A stretch of DNA of 35,670 bases from Bacteroidales bacterium (GTDB lineage: Bacteria; Bacteroidota; Bacteroidia; Bacteroidales; UBA932), in assembly GCA_017627955.1 (NCBI GenBank), contig JAGAFU010000020.1, positions 1 through 35,670 on the forward strand, in the 5' to 3' direction. Under the pieces are notes generated by a model. It was not told the DNA's origin and made no database searches. It saw only the letters and a list, made by a program, of their open reading frames with translations. Shown piece by piece: positions 1-7,811 of the stretch; the first letter of the stretch is position 1; the number at the start of each line of letters is the position of its first letter. The translations under genes were made by a program, and so were the position numbers.

Positions 1-45
1 AAGCAGGCTGAAGTGATAAAAACCGCTCCAGCCTGCTTTCTTTTT
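1..45 (+). terminator. Intrinsic terminator of a gene left of the window
   Basis: A 9-bp stem (AAGCAGGCT with AGCCTGCTT, bases 1-9 and 30-38) is followed by a T-rich tract on the plus strand. The gene it ends lies outside the window. The IS21-like end repeats that follow suggest an IS21 istB gene, but that is inference. Confidence 0.6.
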
Positions 46-66
46 GTGTTTTCGATATCAGGGCCG

Positions 67-123
67 GGGGGTCACTTTCAATCGGAACAGGGGGTCACGT
101 TGAAAAGAGAACAAGGGGGTCAC
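67..123 (+). repeat. Three copies of GGGGGTCAC, IS21-type end repeats
   Basis: GGGGGTCAC occurs at 67-75, 90-98 and 115-123, spaced 23 and 25 bases apart. Each copy is followed by a degenerate TTNAA/CGGAA stretch. Repeated end sites of this style are known from IS21-family elements, where the transposase binds them. No istA or istB gene is in the window, so the family assignment rests only on repeat style. Confidence 0.5.
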
Positions 124-448
124 TTTGCGTCGGAATTTCCACTTTGGACCCATATGAGCAAAGATTTGTGATATACCCAGAATACGAAAAAGGGGTTCCT
201 AAAATAGCTCTGATAAAAACAGTATCGGAAACTATCGACATCAATGAGGAAGTCGTCAATAGCTGGTCTATAAAGGCAAAGGAAGTGGAAAAGATATTTG
301 AAAATAACGAAAACCAACATCCATGGACAAACAATATGGTCTATGATTCTCATACGCGAACAATTCCGCTTAATTCGGATCTGAAAAACTTATTTATGGA
401 TGATAATTGATGCTTTGCTATATTCTGGAAATTCCGACGCAAAGTGAC
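119..448. repeat. 22-bp perfect inverted repeat bounding a 330-bp unit
   Basis: Bases 119-140 are the exact reverse complement of 427-448 (outer bases GTCACTTTGCG). Outside the right arm, 462-475 reads on the minus strand as AGGGGTCAGTTTGA, close to the GGGGTCACTTT units on the left. Both ends therefore carry related nested repeats. The unit is consistent with a small non-autonomous element or an IS21 derivative that has lost istAB. Its interior is the AT-rich reading frame at 144-410. Confidence 0.65.
144..410 (+). pseudogene. Gene remnant of unknown function inside the inverted-repeat unit
   Basis: An 88-codon reading frame has no good start. The only in-frame initiator is a TTG at 144, and the frame stays open upstream through the repeat arm, so the 5' end has probably been replaced by the repeat. 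The product is acidic and hydrophilic (contains DINEEVVNSWSIKAKEVEKIF) with no signal peptide, membrane segment or motif I recognise. The stretch is visibly more AT-rich than the genes around it. It may be the C-terminal part of a captured gene, or chance coding. Confidence 0.35.
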
Positions 449-519
449 ATTCAGTCCGATTTCAAACTGACCCCTCTCCAATAGGCCAAGGGCCAATTCT
501 TGTTCAGTTAGTCTTCCGT

Positions 520-1068
520 CTATAGATATCGATTCCTCGCGACAATAAAACCTAGGAGGAAGAAGAAAACAATTACAATATAGACTATTAAAATTGCCCA
601 TACCCAAGCCTTGTCGGAAAGCCAGACGCCATGCCCATGCACAATCTCCTTTAGTTCGCGTTTGTATTGGGCAAAGGCCTCCTTCAACTCCAGTTTGTAT
701 TTCTCAAGTCCCAATTTCTGCTCGGCAAGAACTTCCTGATGAAGGCCCTTTACCTCAAGGACTGATTTGTCGTCCAATTGGGATGTAACCTTCGCATCTT
801 TAAGGGTCGTGAGTTGGGCGTTGATCAGATTCAATGTCCAGCCTATCTTCACGGCCGTTTCCTGAATGGCTGCGGTGGTCTCGTCCATTCCGGAGGCTTC
901 GATGATCAGCGCCTCACAAGACGCCTCCAAGTCCCTGGCTGTCTTTTGCATTTGTTCGATCTGCCGGTCAAAGTTGCCGGTTTCTTTCTTCAGTTCTTCC
1001 TCTCTGTCTATGTCGTCCATCATGGCCTCGAAATCAAGGCCGGTTTTCGGGGGTAACTTTTCTTTCAT
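520..1068 (-). CDS. Coiled-coil, C-terminally membrane-anchored protein of the mob module
   Basis: The 182-residue product has a charged N-terminal two thirds rich in Glu, Lys and Gln with heptad-like spacing (about residues 15-140), predicted coiled coil. One hydrophobic segment follows near the C-terminus (WVWAILIVYIVIVFFFLLGF, about 155-175) and then a short basic tail. That layout suggests a tail-anchored protein with its coiled coil in the cytoplasm. It lies 12 bases after the relaxase gene on the same strand, so it is probably cotranscribed with mobA. Small coiled-coil membrane proteins often follow mobA in Bacteroidales mobilizable elements. A role in conjugation or relaxosome docking is inference from position only. 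Confidence 0.7.
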   Translation of the reverse strand: MKEKLPPKTGLDFEAMMDDIDREEELKKETGNFDRQIEQMQKTARDLEASCEALIIEASGMDETTAAIQETAVKIGWTLNLINAQLTTLKDAKVTSQLDDKSVLEVKGLHQEVLAEQKLGLEKYKLELKEAFAQYKRELKEIVHGHGVWLSDKAWVWAILIVYIVIVFFFLLGFIVARNRYL

Positions 1069-1080
1069 AATGCAATCTGT

Positions 1081-2298
1081 TTATCTGTGTCGTCTATACG
1101 TATTCGGGCGCTCATGGAGTTCTTTCGCTTTCTTCAGACAACGGCGCGCCCACGTCCAGTCGTCCTCTTTGGGATCCTTTCCCCATCCAGTGCCGGGAGA
1201 GCTGCCGCCGCCACAGGATTGGGACAGCGCAGTAGCTCCGTCGATATATTCGCAGAAAAGGAGCATGGCGGTATGCAGGACATGCTCCCGGCTGGTGCTG
1301 GAATTATTTTCCGGAACCTCCGTCTCTTTCTGGAAGATCTCATAGATCGCCTCCGGAATGTCGAGAGAATACCTCTGCCCCTCGATCGTGATGTCCTGGT
1401 GGGCCATAGCCGGGACAGGCTTCGGCGCCGGGGTGGGACGTTTCGTCACATCCCCTGCCGCAGAACGGGGTTTTTCCGTCTTTTCAGCTAGGGCATGAAC
1501 TTCCTCGACAGGATGCAGTTTTGCCCACGTCTCCAGGATTCTGGCTGGGGTAAGGCTGCGGGTGTGCCCCAGCTCTGAGGACTTGTATTTGATATATCCT
1601 ATATTCAGGGAATAGCCATGGATCTTGCCTTCTTCGTCGAGCCGGAAGACTACTTTATAGCCCTTTCCCTCAAGTTTCTGCTTATAGGCATCCCAGTCAA
1701 AGGTATCCATTTCCTTCAGGGCAGCGATGCAGTCCTGGGTGACCAATACCGCCCTCTCTTTGTGGATCTCCTCGGGCTGCACCCATCCCCGGCGTTCGTT
1801 TATCACGTATGCCGCTTGCTTTGCCCGCTCGCTGATGAAGTGAGAGTCGATGACGTTCCCGTCCATGTCAACCCGGTTAGCTGTGATGTGCAGGTGCAGG
1901 ATTCCGCTCTTGCTATCATGGTGGAGCATGGCGACATATTGGGTGTTTTTCAGGCTCGTGGCTTTGGAACTCTCCCGCCCTGTCCGTCCGGAAAAGTCCA
2001 CGGCATCGAACTCCCGGACGAATTCATCCGCAAGTTCCCTCCATTTCTCCATCGTCCATCCGACCGTCTCCTCTCTGGCCGGTGATATCTCAAACCGGAG
2101 CGAGGTGTTTTTCAAGGGTTTGGTCCGGTTCAGCTTCTCCCGGAACTGTTCCTGCAGAATCGTCATCCTCGACCAGATCGCGGACGCGGAGAGGTTCTCC
2201 GGGAGATTGTGGACCTTGACGATTTCGGACAGGTCCTTTTCTGTGGAGTAACGGACATTGGTGCTCCCGTGTGCTATGGCAGCGGCTTTTGCGATCAT
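1081..2298 (-). CDS. mobA: MOBP-type relaxase (mobilization protein MobA)
   Basis: Relaxases nick one strand at oriT and carry it into the recipient during conjugative mobilization. This 405-residue protein starts in the family manner (MIAKAAAIAHGSTNVRY), and Tyr17 is the likely nicking tyrosine. The metal-binding motif HLHITANRV lies at about 135-143 (His135, His137), with further histidines at 126-127, giving the MOBP three-motif layout. The relaxase domain fills roughly residues 1-230. The C-terminal part is Pro/Lys-rich and then acidic, and is probably accessory. The gene begins 3 bases after mobC ends, so they form one transcription unit. No conjugation (tra) genes are present in the window, so transfer would need a helper element. 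Confidence 0.9.
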   Translation of the reverse strand: MIAKAAAIAHGSTNVRYSTEKDLSEIVKVHNLPENLSASAIWSRMTILQEQFREKLNRTKPLKNTSLRFEISPAREETVGWTMEKWRELADEFVREFDAVDFSGRTGRESSKATSLKNTQYVAMLHHDSKSGILHLHITANRVDMDGNVIDSHFISERAKQAAYVINERRGWVQPEEIHKERAVLVTQDCIAALKEMDTFDWDAYKQKLEGKGYKVVFRLDEEGKIHGYSLNIGYIKYKSSELGHTRSLTPARILETWAKLHPVEEVHALAEKTEKPRSAAGDVTKRPTPAPKPVPAMAHQDITIEGQRYSLDIPEAIYEIFQKETEVPENNSSTSREHVLHTAMLLFCEYIDGATALSQSCGGGSSPGTGWGKDPKEDDWTWARRCLKKAKELHERPNTYRRHR

Positions 2299-2301
2299 GG
2301 T

Positions 2302-2670
2302 CTATCCCTTCATTTTGTCGATGATACTGTCCCAATAAGCAAGGATCTTGTTGACGGAATCCAGCCATGCTTGCCGGAATTTCTCGTTCTTGAAGTACAG
2401 CTTCCTCTTCTCCGGATCCTTGCTGTTGATCTGACTGAAGAGACGGACCACATCTCCCCTGGCATCGGTCAGGCTGATCAGGGCCTCGATCTCCCGTTCG
2501 GTCAGGTGGTACTTCGGCTGGTGGCCGAGCGTACATTCCCGGGTGTATTTGCTGACGGTTATGCCACACTCATCGGCACGTTTCTTCACGGCGTCATACT
2601 CTTCCTGAGTGACGCGGGCGTCCAAGTGCAGTGTGCGCTTGGGCACAATCTCTTGTTCTTTTTTCTTCAT
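2302..2670 (-). CDS. mobC: Relaxosome accessory protein MobC
   Basis: The 122-residue product has a ribbon-helix-helix-like start (RTLHLDARVTQEEYDAVKKR) followed by the MobC signature GITVSKYTRECTLGH and a helical C-terminal half. MobC proteins bind oriT DNA and help the relaxase open the nick region. Length and layout are typical. It sits directly between the oriT candidate (2671-2801) and mobA, the usual arrangement in Bacteroidales mobilizable elements. Confidence 0.85.
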   Translation of the reverse strand: MKKKEQEIVPKRTLHLDARVTQEEYDAVKKRADECGITVSKYTRECTLGHQPKYHLTEREIEALISLTDARGDVVRLFSQINSKDPEKRKLYFKNEKFRQAWLDSVNKILAYWDSIIDKMKG

Positions 2671-2801
2671 GTTGTAAAACTTTTGTAAGTCAATCCAATG
2701 CGAGCCGGCGAGCGTTCAAGAAGCCACGTTGGACAAGTCGCATCGCGGGTTTGTCCGACATTGGCACATCTAGCAATACGGAGGAGAAAACGTTCTCCTC
2801 C
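2671..2801. other. Candidate origin of transfer (oriT)
   Basis: This 131-base non-coding gap upstream of mobC is rich in secondary structure. CCAATG (2695-2700) pairs with CATTGG (2759-2764). Inside it, GTTGGACAA (2728-2736) pairs with TTGTCCGAC (2751-2759), 8 of 9 matches. A separate 9-bp hairpin with an AACG loop occupies 2780-2801, touching the stop codon of the upstream ATPase gene. Position next to mobC-mobA and nested inverted repeats are what an oriT looks like. The nic site itself cannot be identified by eye. Confidence 0.5.
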
Positions 2802-3527
2802 TCACTCCGCAGGTTTGCCAATAATCTCACGATAAGAATCGGCACGGAAACGGACAATCGTACACATTTCCTGAAACCGGTCCTGGACACGGCCACCATA
2901 TCGGCTCACCAGTAGCTTTTCTGATAGATTCGTGGAGATTACCGTCGGAAGTTGCTTGTCGTATCGATAGTATATCAGCTCTGGAAGAGGAGCATGCTCA
3001 ATACCATAGTTCCTGAATTGGTCCGATTCTATCCCCAGGTCGTCCAAAAATAGGAAGCTCGCTTTTCTAAGTTCGTCGAAACATGAACCGGCCTTGTCGA
3101 GTTTTGCCTGGTACTGCTCATAGACATCGAGGGCTTTGCATTTCCAGACGTTTCTACAGAAACGATGATACAAAGAATAAAGAGCCTCAAGCATCGTGGT
3201 CTTCCCGGACCCCAGTGTTCCACGAAGGAGAAGACAGGATTTTACTTTGGAACCCATCATCCATTTTGCCGCCGTCTCGATATTCTCTGCCAACTCGGTT
3301 CCGGCTATGTCTATGAATGTATTCCCGCGGTCTTCAACTTCGCCGCGATACAATTCCGTCAAGAGGATTTGCAGATCTTCTTTTCCTATTCCCTTAATTT
3401 GGTCGGGTAATTTAGGGCGCCGGTCTTGTTCCGAAGGCGACTCAGAATTCGGACGGATCACCGATAACAAGTGAGGGATTGATATGCCGTTCATATCTGT
3501 ATTTTCTTTTAACTGGTTCATCTTCAT
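2802..3527 (-). CDS. DnaC/IstB-like AAA+ ATPase (probable helicase loader)
   Basis: The 241-residue product is a small AAA+ ATPase. It has Walker A GTLGSGKTT (103-111), Walker B FLFLDDLG (158-165), a sensor-1-like VISTNLS and an arginine-containing C-terminal end (RYGGRVQDRF). This is the DnaC/IstB helicase-loader type, which would recruit the host replicative helicase to the element's origin. IstB of IS21 elements is a relative, but the neighbouring replication-type genes favour a loader role. The start is uncertain: Met1 (3527) overlaps the upstream gene by 86 bases, and Met12 (3494) would shorten the overlap to 53. Confidence 0.8.
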   Translation of the reverse strand: MKMNQLKENTDMNGISIPHLLSVIRPNSESPSEQDRRPKLPDQIKGIGKEDLQILLTELYRGEVEDRGNTFIDIAGTELAENIETAAKWMMGSKVKSCLLLRGTLGSGKTTMLEALYSLYHRFCRNVWKCKALDVYEQYQAKLDKAGSCFDELRKASFLFLDDLGIESDQFRNYGIEHAPLPELIYYRYDKQLPTVISTNLSEKLLVSRYGGRVQDRFQEMCTIVRFRADSYREIIGKPAE

Positions 3528-3951
3528 CTATATTCATAGAATTATCGATATACTTATCTTTCTTATTATCGTGCGAAGAAAGGTTACAGGGGGATGTAAC
3601 TTTTCTTCCCATCTGGGTGGGAACTTTCTTCGCATCCCCCTGCGAAGTTTCTTCACAACCGGGTGTAACAAAACTTCGCACCTTCTCCTCGCAGACAGAG
3701 TAGGAATAAGTCTGGTATTCCGGATGCTTGGACTTCGAGCGGATGAGTAGGCCTTTTTCGCAAAGCCGCTTAAGGATTATTCCCGCTTGTTTACGGGAAC
3801 AACCCACCAGCTCGGCGATGCTTCCTTCGCTTGCGAATAGCGTCTTCCCTTCCCGGAAGAAAGAATAGGCGTATGCGAAGATCGGCATCTCGTACCCACC
3901 AAGGCCGAGTCCACGTCCCATCATCCAGTCTTCTACCAGGAAGCTTGTCAT
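3442..3951 (-). CDS. Winged-helix DNA-binding protein, likely replication initiator or regulator
   Basis: The 169-residue product has an N-terminal winged-helix domain (about 20-90). It contains GSIAELVGCSRKQAGIILKR, a recognition-helix pattern, then LCEKGLLIRSKSK as the wing. After about residue 95 the chain is low in hydrophobic residues and probably disordered. This layout occurs in replication proteins of Bacteroidales mobile elements that pair with a DnaC-like loader. The gene starts in an ATGA overlap with the DUF3853 gene and its 3' end overlaps the ATPase gene, so the three are translationally linked. Exact function is not shown by the sequence. Confidence 0.7.
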   Translation of the reverse strand: MTSFLVEDWMMGRGLGLGGYEMPIFAYAYSFFREGKTLFASEGSIAELVGCSRKQAGIILKRLCEKGLLIRSKSKHPEYQTYSYSVCEEKVRSFVTPGCEETSQGDAKKVPTQMGRKVTSPCNLSSHDNKKDKYIDNSMNIDEDEPVKRKYRYERHINPSLVIGDPSEF

Positions 3952-4292
3952 TTTCGCGCAGACTGATAACCGTCGGCCAGCCGACGGGCGGTGTCTACAT
4001 CGAAGACAATCCTTCTCCCGATCCGGGAGACGATGGCGGGCTTGAGGATCCCGCCACCTTCGGCGGATCCGTCCTCTTCACGTGCCGCGCGCATAAGCGC
4101 ATATATGGTAGAGTCCGAGCATCCGAGCTCAACAGCCAGGGCGTGAACGCCGAGGGCCTTCTGGCCCATAGGAGCCGAGCTGGTACCTGCATTCGGGGAT
4201 AGGCTCAGCGCATATTGCGTGAGCTGGCAGTACTCCTCTCCGGTCATCTGCCAGAGGGGTCTGGATAGTAATTGTGAAATTGTATTGTCCAT
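3948..4292 (-). CDS. DUF3853 family helix-turn-helix protein
   Basis: The 114-residue product matches the DUF3853 pattern as I remember it: an MTGEEYCQLTQYAL N-terminus, then a helix-turn-helix with GVHALAVELGCSDSTIYALMR, then an excisionase/MerR-like end (IGRRIVFDVDTARRLADGY). These proteins are common next to replication and mobilization genes of Bacteroidales integrative elements and probably bind DNA as a directionality or replication factor. It is the first gene of the run DUF3853, winged helix, ATPase. The repeat cluster just upstream at 4382-4409 is a plausible binding site. Confidence 0.75.
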   Translation of the reverse strand: MDNTISQLLSRPLWQMTGEEYCQLTQYALSLSPNAGTSSAPMGQKALGVHALAVELGCSDSTIYALMRAAREEDGSAEGGGILKPAIVSRIGRRIVFDVDTARRLADGYQSARK

Positions 4293-4418
4293 CTTTGTTC
4301 GTTTTTTAGTTCAACATTAAAAGCATGCGGCCGCATTCATATGAAAGCGACCGCAAGATGGACAAAAATCGATTTTTTCTTTTCGAACGCTCGAACCGCG
4401 ATTCGAACGAGATGGAAA
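4293..4418. promoter_or_regulatory. Regulatory or origin region with TCGAAC repeats
   Basis: This 126-base gap lies between the membrane-protein gene and DUF3853. Bases 4382-4389, 4390-4397 and 4402-4409 read TTCGAACG, CTCGAACC and TTCGAACG: three same-strand copies of TCGAAC at 8 and about 12 base spacing, as in iterons or an operator. Next to them, 4328-4335 (GCGGCCGC) and the related GCGACCGC (about 4348-4355) form a second pair. The interval upstream of replication-type genes is a good place for an origin or autoregulatory operator. No clear promoter element is visible. Confidence 0.4.
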
Positions 4419-5198
4419 TCAGCTTTTATTCAGCAGTTTTCCGATAATTCCCTCCGCCTGTTTCACCTCCTGGCTTCCGTTGTGGATATCACGGTAATAG
4501 GAAAGGTTGCCCTTGGTTTTCACGACCCGCATCCCGGGATTGATGGCGGCAAGGGCTAAGACGGCCTCTACAAAATCGACCTGAGAGGTTTCTGCATGGA
4601 GGACGGATAGGTTCTTCAAGGCAAGCATCAGGATCTTTTCGTTTTTCCCGTCCGGAAGATTGTCATCAGGAAGGTATTCAGCGATGGGTTTTTCTGTCAT
4701 CCAGTGGACAACGAGACCTCTTATCTTCTCGGCCTGTTCCTTTCCTTTGCCGGTCAGAATCTCATCCCAAAGATAATTCGCCCGCCTGGTGCCTTCCTCG
4801 CTTTCCATGGCTTTCTGCAGATCCTTGAAGTCATCGTAGGAGAAGTCATATTTGACAAGGTACTGCTTCAAGGCATCATCATCGGCAAGGACCCGCTCGA
4901 CGAAAGAGAGGGCCATGACGGTTTTTTCATCCTTGGGCGGGACCATCATGAAGGGATACTTCTCCTGCCGGAGCGATCTGACGATATCTTCCTTATCCGT
5001 CCCGGAAAGAAGCATCTCCTTCGCCCGGCCGTGTAGGATCGAGAGGTAATAGTATTCGGCCGGACGGAACAGGACACCGAAAGACCAGCCCCGCTGGATG
5101 AATATCTTGATGATATCATACACGACCAGGGCCAGCAGGCACGCCATGAAGGGTACCAGCCCGGGCATGATACTATCCAGTAATCGTTCGAGCCACAT
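4419..5198 (-). CDS. Membrane-anchored protein of unknown function
   Basis: I do not recognise this 259-residue family. It begins with a hydrophobic anchor (about residues 13-35, PGLVPFMACLLALVVYDIIK). The rest is soluble, mostly helical and charged, with a Lys/Glu-rich middle and no nuclease, kinase or NTPase motif. It starts 11 bases after the YhcG-type nuclease gene ends, on the same strand, so the two are probably cotranscribed behind the integrase. The pairing could be a cargo or defence module, but nothing in the sequence proves it. Confidence 0.65.
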   Translation of the reverse strand: MWLERLLDSIMPGLVPFMACLLALVVYDIIKIFIQRGWSFGVLFRPAEYYYLSILHGRAKEMLLSGTDKEDIVRSLRQEKYPFMMVPPKDEKTVMALSFVERVLADDDALKQYLVKYDFSYDDFKDLQKAMESEEGTRRANYLWDEILTGKGKEQAEKIRGLVVHWMTEKPIAEYLPDDNLPDGKNEKILMLALKNLSVLHAETSQVDFVEAVLALAAINPGMRVVKTKGNLSYYRDIHNGSQEVKQAEGIIGKLLNKS

Positions 5199-5209
5199 GA
5201 AGGTTTATT

Positions 5210-6355
5210 CTATGAATTGCGACAACTCTCTTTACGCAGCCAATCCAGTATCTGCTCGCGATCTGGAAGATGAAGCATATATGTTGATACGAAAACGTTT
5301 TCATCGATGCCGGGCGATGTATACTGAACCATTTCCTGTCCAGCTTCCGTACACAAGAGAATTCCAACAGGAGGATTGTCTCCGTCATTCATCATATTGG
5401 CCCTGTAGTAATTCACATACATATTGAGCTGGGCCATATCGGCGTAGTCCAGTTCCTTGGATTTTAGTTCAAGGATAACACCGCAATGAAGAATGCGGTT
5501 ATAGAAAAGCAGATCATAGAAGTAGTATTTGTCATCTATGACGATCCTTTTCTGCCTGGCTTCAAAACAGAATCCGTTCCCCAGTTCGAGCATAAAATCC
5601 TGAAGATGGTCCATCAGAGCGCTCTCCAGATCGCTTTCCTCGACAACCTCTTTGGACTTGAGGCCAAGGAATTCAAATGTATATGGAGATCTGATGACAT
5701 CCCTGATATCGGTCTTCTCTGCGCCAACGTTTGCCTTTTCTACAGACAGATCCTTATTACGGCTTAGGCCGGTTCTCAAATAAAGATTGCTGTCTATCTG
5801 ACGCTTCAACTCCCGGACGCTCCAAATTCCTTTTATAGCCTGAATCTCGTAGAAAGCTTTTTCAACAGGATCTTTGAGGGACAAAAGTTGAACAATGTGC
5901 GTAAACGACAATGATGAGAATACTTCTTCCGGAGAGATTAATTCCTCATTCATTGATTGGGCAATCGCTGATTGCCTAATTGTATCAAGTTTATTTACAG
6001 TCTCTTCCAATTGGGCAATCATTGGTTGCCCAATTCTACTATCGGATAAAAGGAAGCGTGAAATACTGGAAGACAGCTCCGGAAATGCAAGATAGAATTG
6101 TCGGAATAATTTCAAATTACGATATGACAGTCCGTCTTGGCCTATCTTCTCGGCCAAGGCTTGAAGAGTACGTTCACCATATGCAGCACGGTCTTCTCCG
6201 TGCTGTTCATAATTGAAAATACAGTAGCCAATGAGCCAGTTTCTGGCCGTCACATGCTTGTTGATTGCCTTGGCGGCACTTTGCTGCAGTGATTCGTTTA
6301 TCGCTTTGATTTCGTTGGCAAGTACATTCAGTTTCATACTCTTCAATCTTATCAT
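5210..6355 (-). CDS. YhcG/DUF1016 family PD-(D/E)XK nuclease
   Basis: The 381-residue product has the two-part layout of the family. An N-terminal DUF1016 helical domain (about 10-190) includes ARNWLIGYCIFNYEQHG and LSYRNLKLFRQFYLAFPEL. A C-terminal PD-(D/E)XK nuclease fold (about 225-375) carries Asp281 in FYDLLFYNR and Glu296-x-Lys298 in VILELKSKE, with Gln309 after them. Proteins of this family occur in mobile elements and near restriction-modification genes; their target is not well defined. The gene begins 22 bases after the integrase gene and precedes the membrane-anchored protein. Met7 (6337) is an alternative start. Two near-identical palindromes lie inside the coding region at 5957-5979 and 6011-6033. 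Confidence 0.85.
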   Translation of the reverse strand: MIRLKSMKLNVLANEIKAINESLQQSAAKAINKHVTARNWLIGYCIFNYEQHGEDRAAYGERTLQALAEKIGQDGLSYRNLKLFRQFYLAFPELSSSISRFLLSDSRIGQPMIAQLEETVNKLDTIRQSAIAQSMNEELISPEEVFSSLSFTHIVQLLSLKDPVEKAFYEIQAIKGIWSVRELKRQIDSNLYLRTGLSRNKDLSVEKANVGAEKTDIRDVIRSPYTFEFLGLKSKEVVEESDLESALMDHLQDFMLELGNGFCFEARQKRIVIDDKYYFYDLLFYNRILHCGVILELKSKELDYADMAQLNMYVNYYRANMMNDGDNPPVGILLCTEAGQEMVQYTSPGIDENVFVSTYMLHLPDREQILDWLRKESCRNS

Positions 6356-6377
6356 CCGCTAAGATAGCAAAGATTCA

Positions 6378-7742
6378 TCAGTCCATGAAATCCATCTTCG
6401 TCATTTCCTTTGCCTTTATGCTGTCTACGATGTCGATGTAGGGCCTCATGGCTTTGTAGTCAGAGTGACCGGTCCATTTCATCACGACATTCGGAGCAAT
6501 TCCATGGGAAAGGGCGTTGACGATGAAGGTGCGGCGGCCGGTGTGGGTGCCGACCAGCTCCCATTTCGGCTGGATCTTGTCGGTGCGGACGTTGCCCTTG
6601 TAGGTAGTGACGCGAATCTCCTCATTGATTCCGGCGAGTTTGCACAGTTCCTTGATGTCGCGGTTCATCGCCTGATTGGTGTAGTTCGGCAGGGCCTTGT
6701 TGTCCTTGAAGGGGGTGTCCTTGTATTTCTCCAGAATATCCCGGGTGACCTTGTTCAGCTCGATGGAAATGCTGTCCGCCGTCTTGACGGTCGTGACCTC
6801 GATGTGGTCGCCCTTAATGTCGCTGCGGCGGAGGTTGTTGACGTCGGAGTGCCGGAGACCGGAGAAGCAGCAGAACAGGAAGATGTCTCGGATGGGATCC
6901 AGGTAGGCCTGGGCCTCGGAGAGTTCCAGGTCGCGCACACGGGCGATTTCATCCTTGGTCAGGTAAATGACCTTCCGCTGCGTCATCTTGAGCGTCGGGC
7001 GGAATTTCTTATAGTCCAGGTTGGTGTTGTAGCCCCGGTCGGTGGCCCAGTTCAGGAACCAGCGGAGATAGCCCAACTTCTTCTCGATGGTGGAGTTCTT
7101 CAAGCCCACCAGGTCCTCCTGGTCATAGTCTTCTCTTTCTCCCTTCTTTTTCCGAGGAGTGCGAAGCTTCTTGCTGTCGCGCATATATGCGACGAACTCC
7201 GTCAAGGTGGCCTCCGTCAGATCGGAGAACTTGATGTTCTTCTTGAAGGTGGTCAGGTCGACGCGCATCGCCTCCATCTTCTCGAAGGTAGCTTCCGTCC
7301 AGGCGTTCTTTTCGCCGCACTCTTTCAAGAACATATCATAGGTCTTGAAGAAGTCCGGGACCTTGGGCTTGCGCTCCTTCTTCGGCTCCGGGGCTGGCTT
7401 CTGCGGAACGGATCCGTTCAATCGGTCCTCATACTTCTTCTGTAGTTGAGACGACGTCGGGATCTGGTCGATGGCCTCGAAGAACTTGAAGGTAGAGTCC
7501 ATCTGGTCCTTGATATTCCGGAGCTCGTTATTGATGGACAAGGCGGTCTCTCCCTTTAGTCCTTTGTAGCCCGACTTGACCAGCTGGGATTCATCATCCC
7601 AGGCAGACTTGTTGTTGATCTGGCAACCGGTCTTGAGGTCCAGCCGTTGTCCGTTGAACGTGGTGCGGAGCCGTATCTGGAAAAGGTCATTGTTCTTCCC
7701 GTAAGCTCTCAACTTGAAAGCGACATTTCTCTTGATCTTCAT
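6378..7742 (-). CDS. int: Tyrosine recombinase (integrase) of the mobilizable element
   Basis: The 454-residue protein has an N-terminal Arm-type DNA-binding region (about 1-100), a SAM-like core-binding domain (about 125-240) and a catalytic domain (about 255-454). The catalytic residues are visible: Arg297 (FSGLRHSD), His400 and Arg403 (HTGRR), His426 (WTGHSD) and the nucleophile Tyr435. This is the Bacteroidales integrative-element class that inserts and excises mobilizable units. The gene is the outermost one before chromosomal genes, as expected for an integrase next to its attachment site. A TAnnTTTG promoter is present about 70 bases upstream of its start. Confidence 0.93.
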   Translation of the reverse strand: MKIKRNVAFKLRAYGKNNDLFQIRLRTTFNGQRLDLKTGCQINNKSAWDDESQLVKSGYKGLKGETALSINNELRNIKDQMDSTFKFFEAIDQIPTSSQLQKKYEDRLNGSVPQKPAPEPKKERKPKVPDFFKTYDMFLKECGEKNAWTEATFEKMEAMRVDLTTFKKNIKFSDLTEATLTEFVAYMRDSKKLRTPRKKKGEREDYDQEDLVGLKNSTIEKKLGYLRWFLNWATDRGYNTNLDYKKFRPTLKMTQRKVIYLTKDEIARVRDLELSEAQAYLDPIRDIFLFCCFSGLRHSDVNNLRRSDIKGDHIEVTTVKTADSISIELNKVTRDILEKYKDTPFKDNKALPNYTNQAMNRDIKELCKLAGINEEIRVTTYKGNVRTDKIQPKWELVGTHTGRRTFIVNALSHGIAPNVVMKWTGHSDYKAMRPYIDIVDSIKAKEMTKMDFMD

Positions 7743-7811
7743 GGAGTCTCTTTGTTAAAATCGTGGCCCAATAATGGCCCAATTTTGCTCAAAGTCGAGC
7801 ATCGTTGTTCG

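Noticed and set aside
2802-3527. The AAA+ ATPase as IstB of an IS21 element
   Set aside because: There is no adjacent istA, and the overlapping winged-helix and DUF3853 genes indicate a replication module of the mobilizable element instead.
6465-7445. A 326-codon plus-strand frame opposite the integrase gene
   Set aside because: The minus strand encodes an integrase with all catalytic residues. The plus-strand translation is low-complexity Val/Leu/Gly/Asp text without motif.
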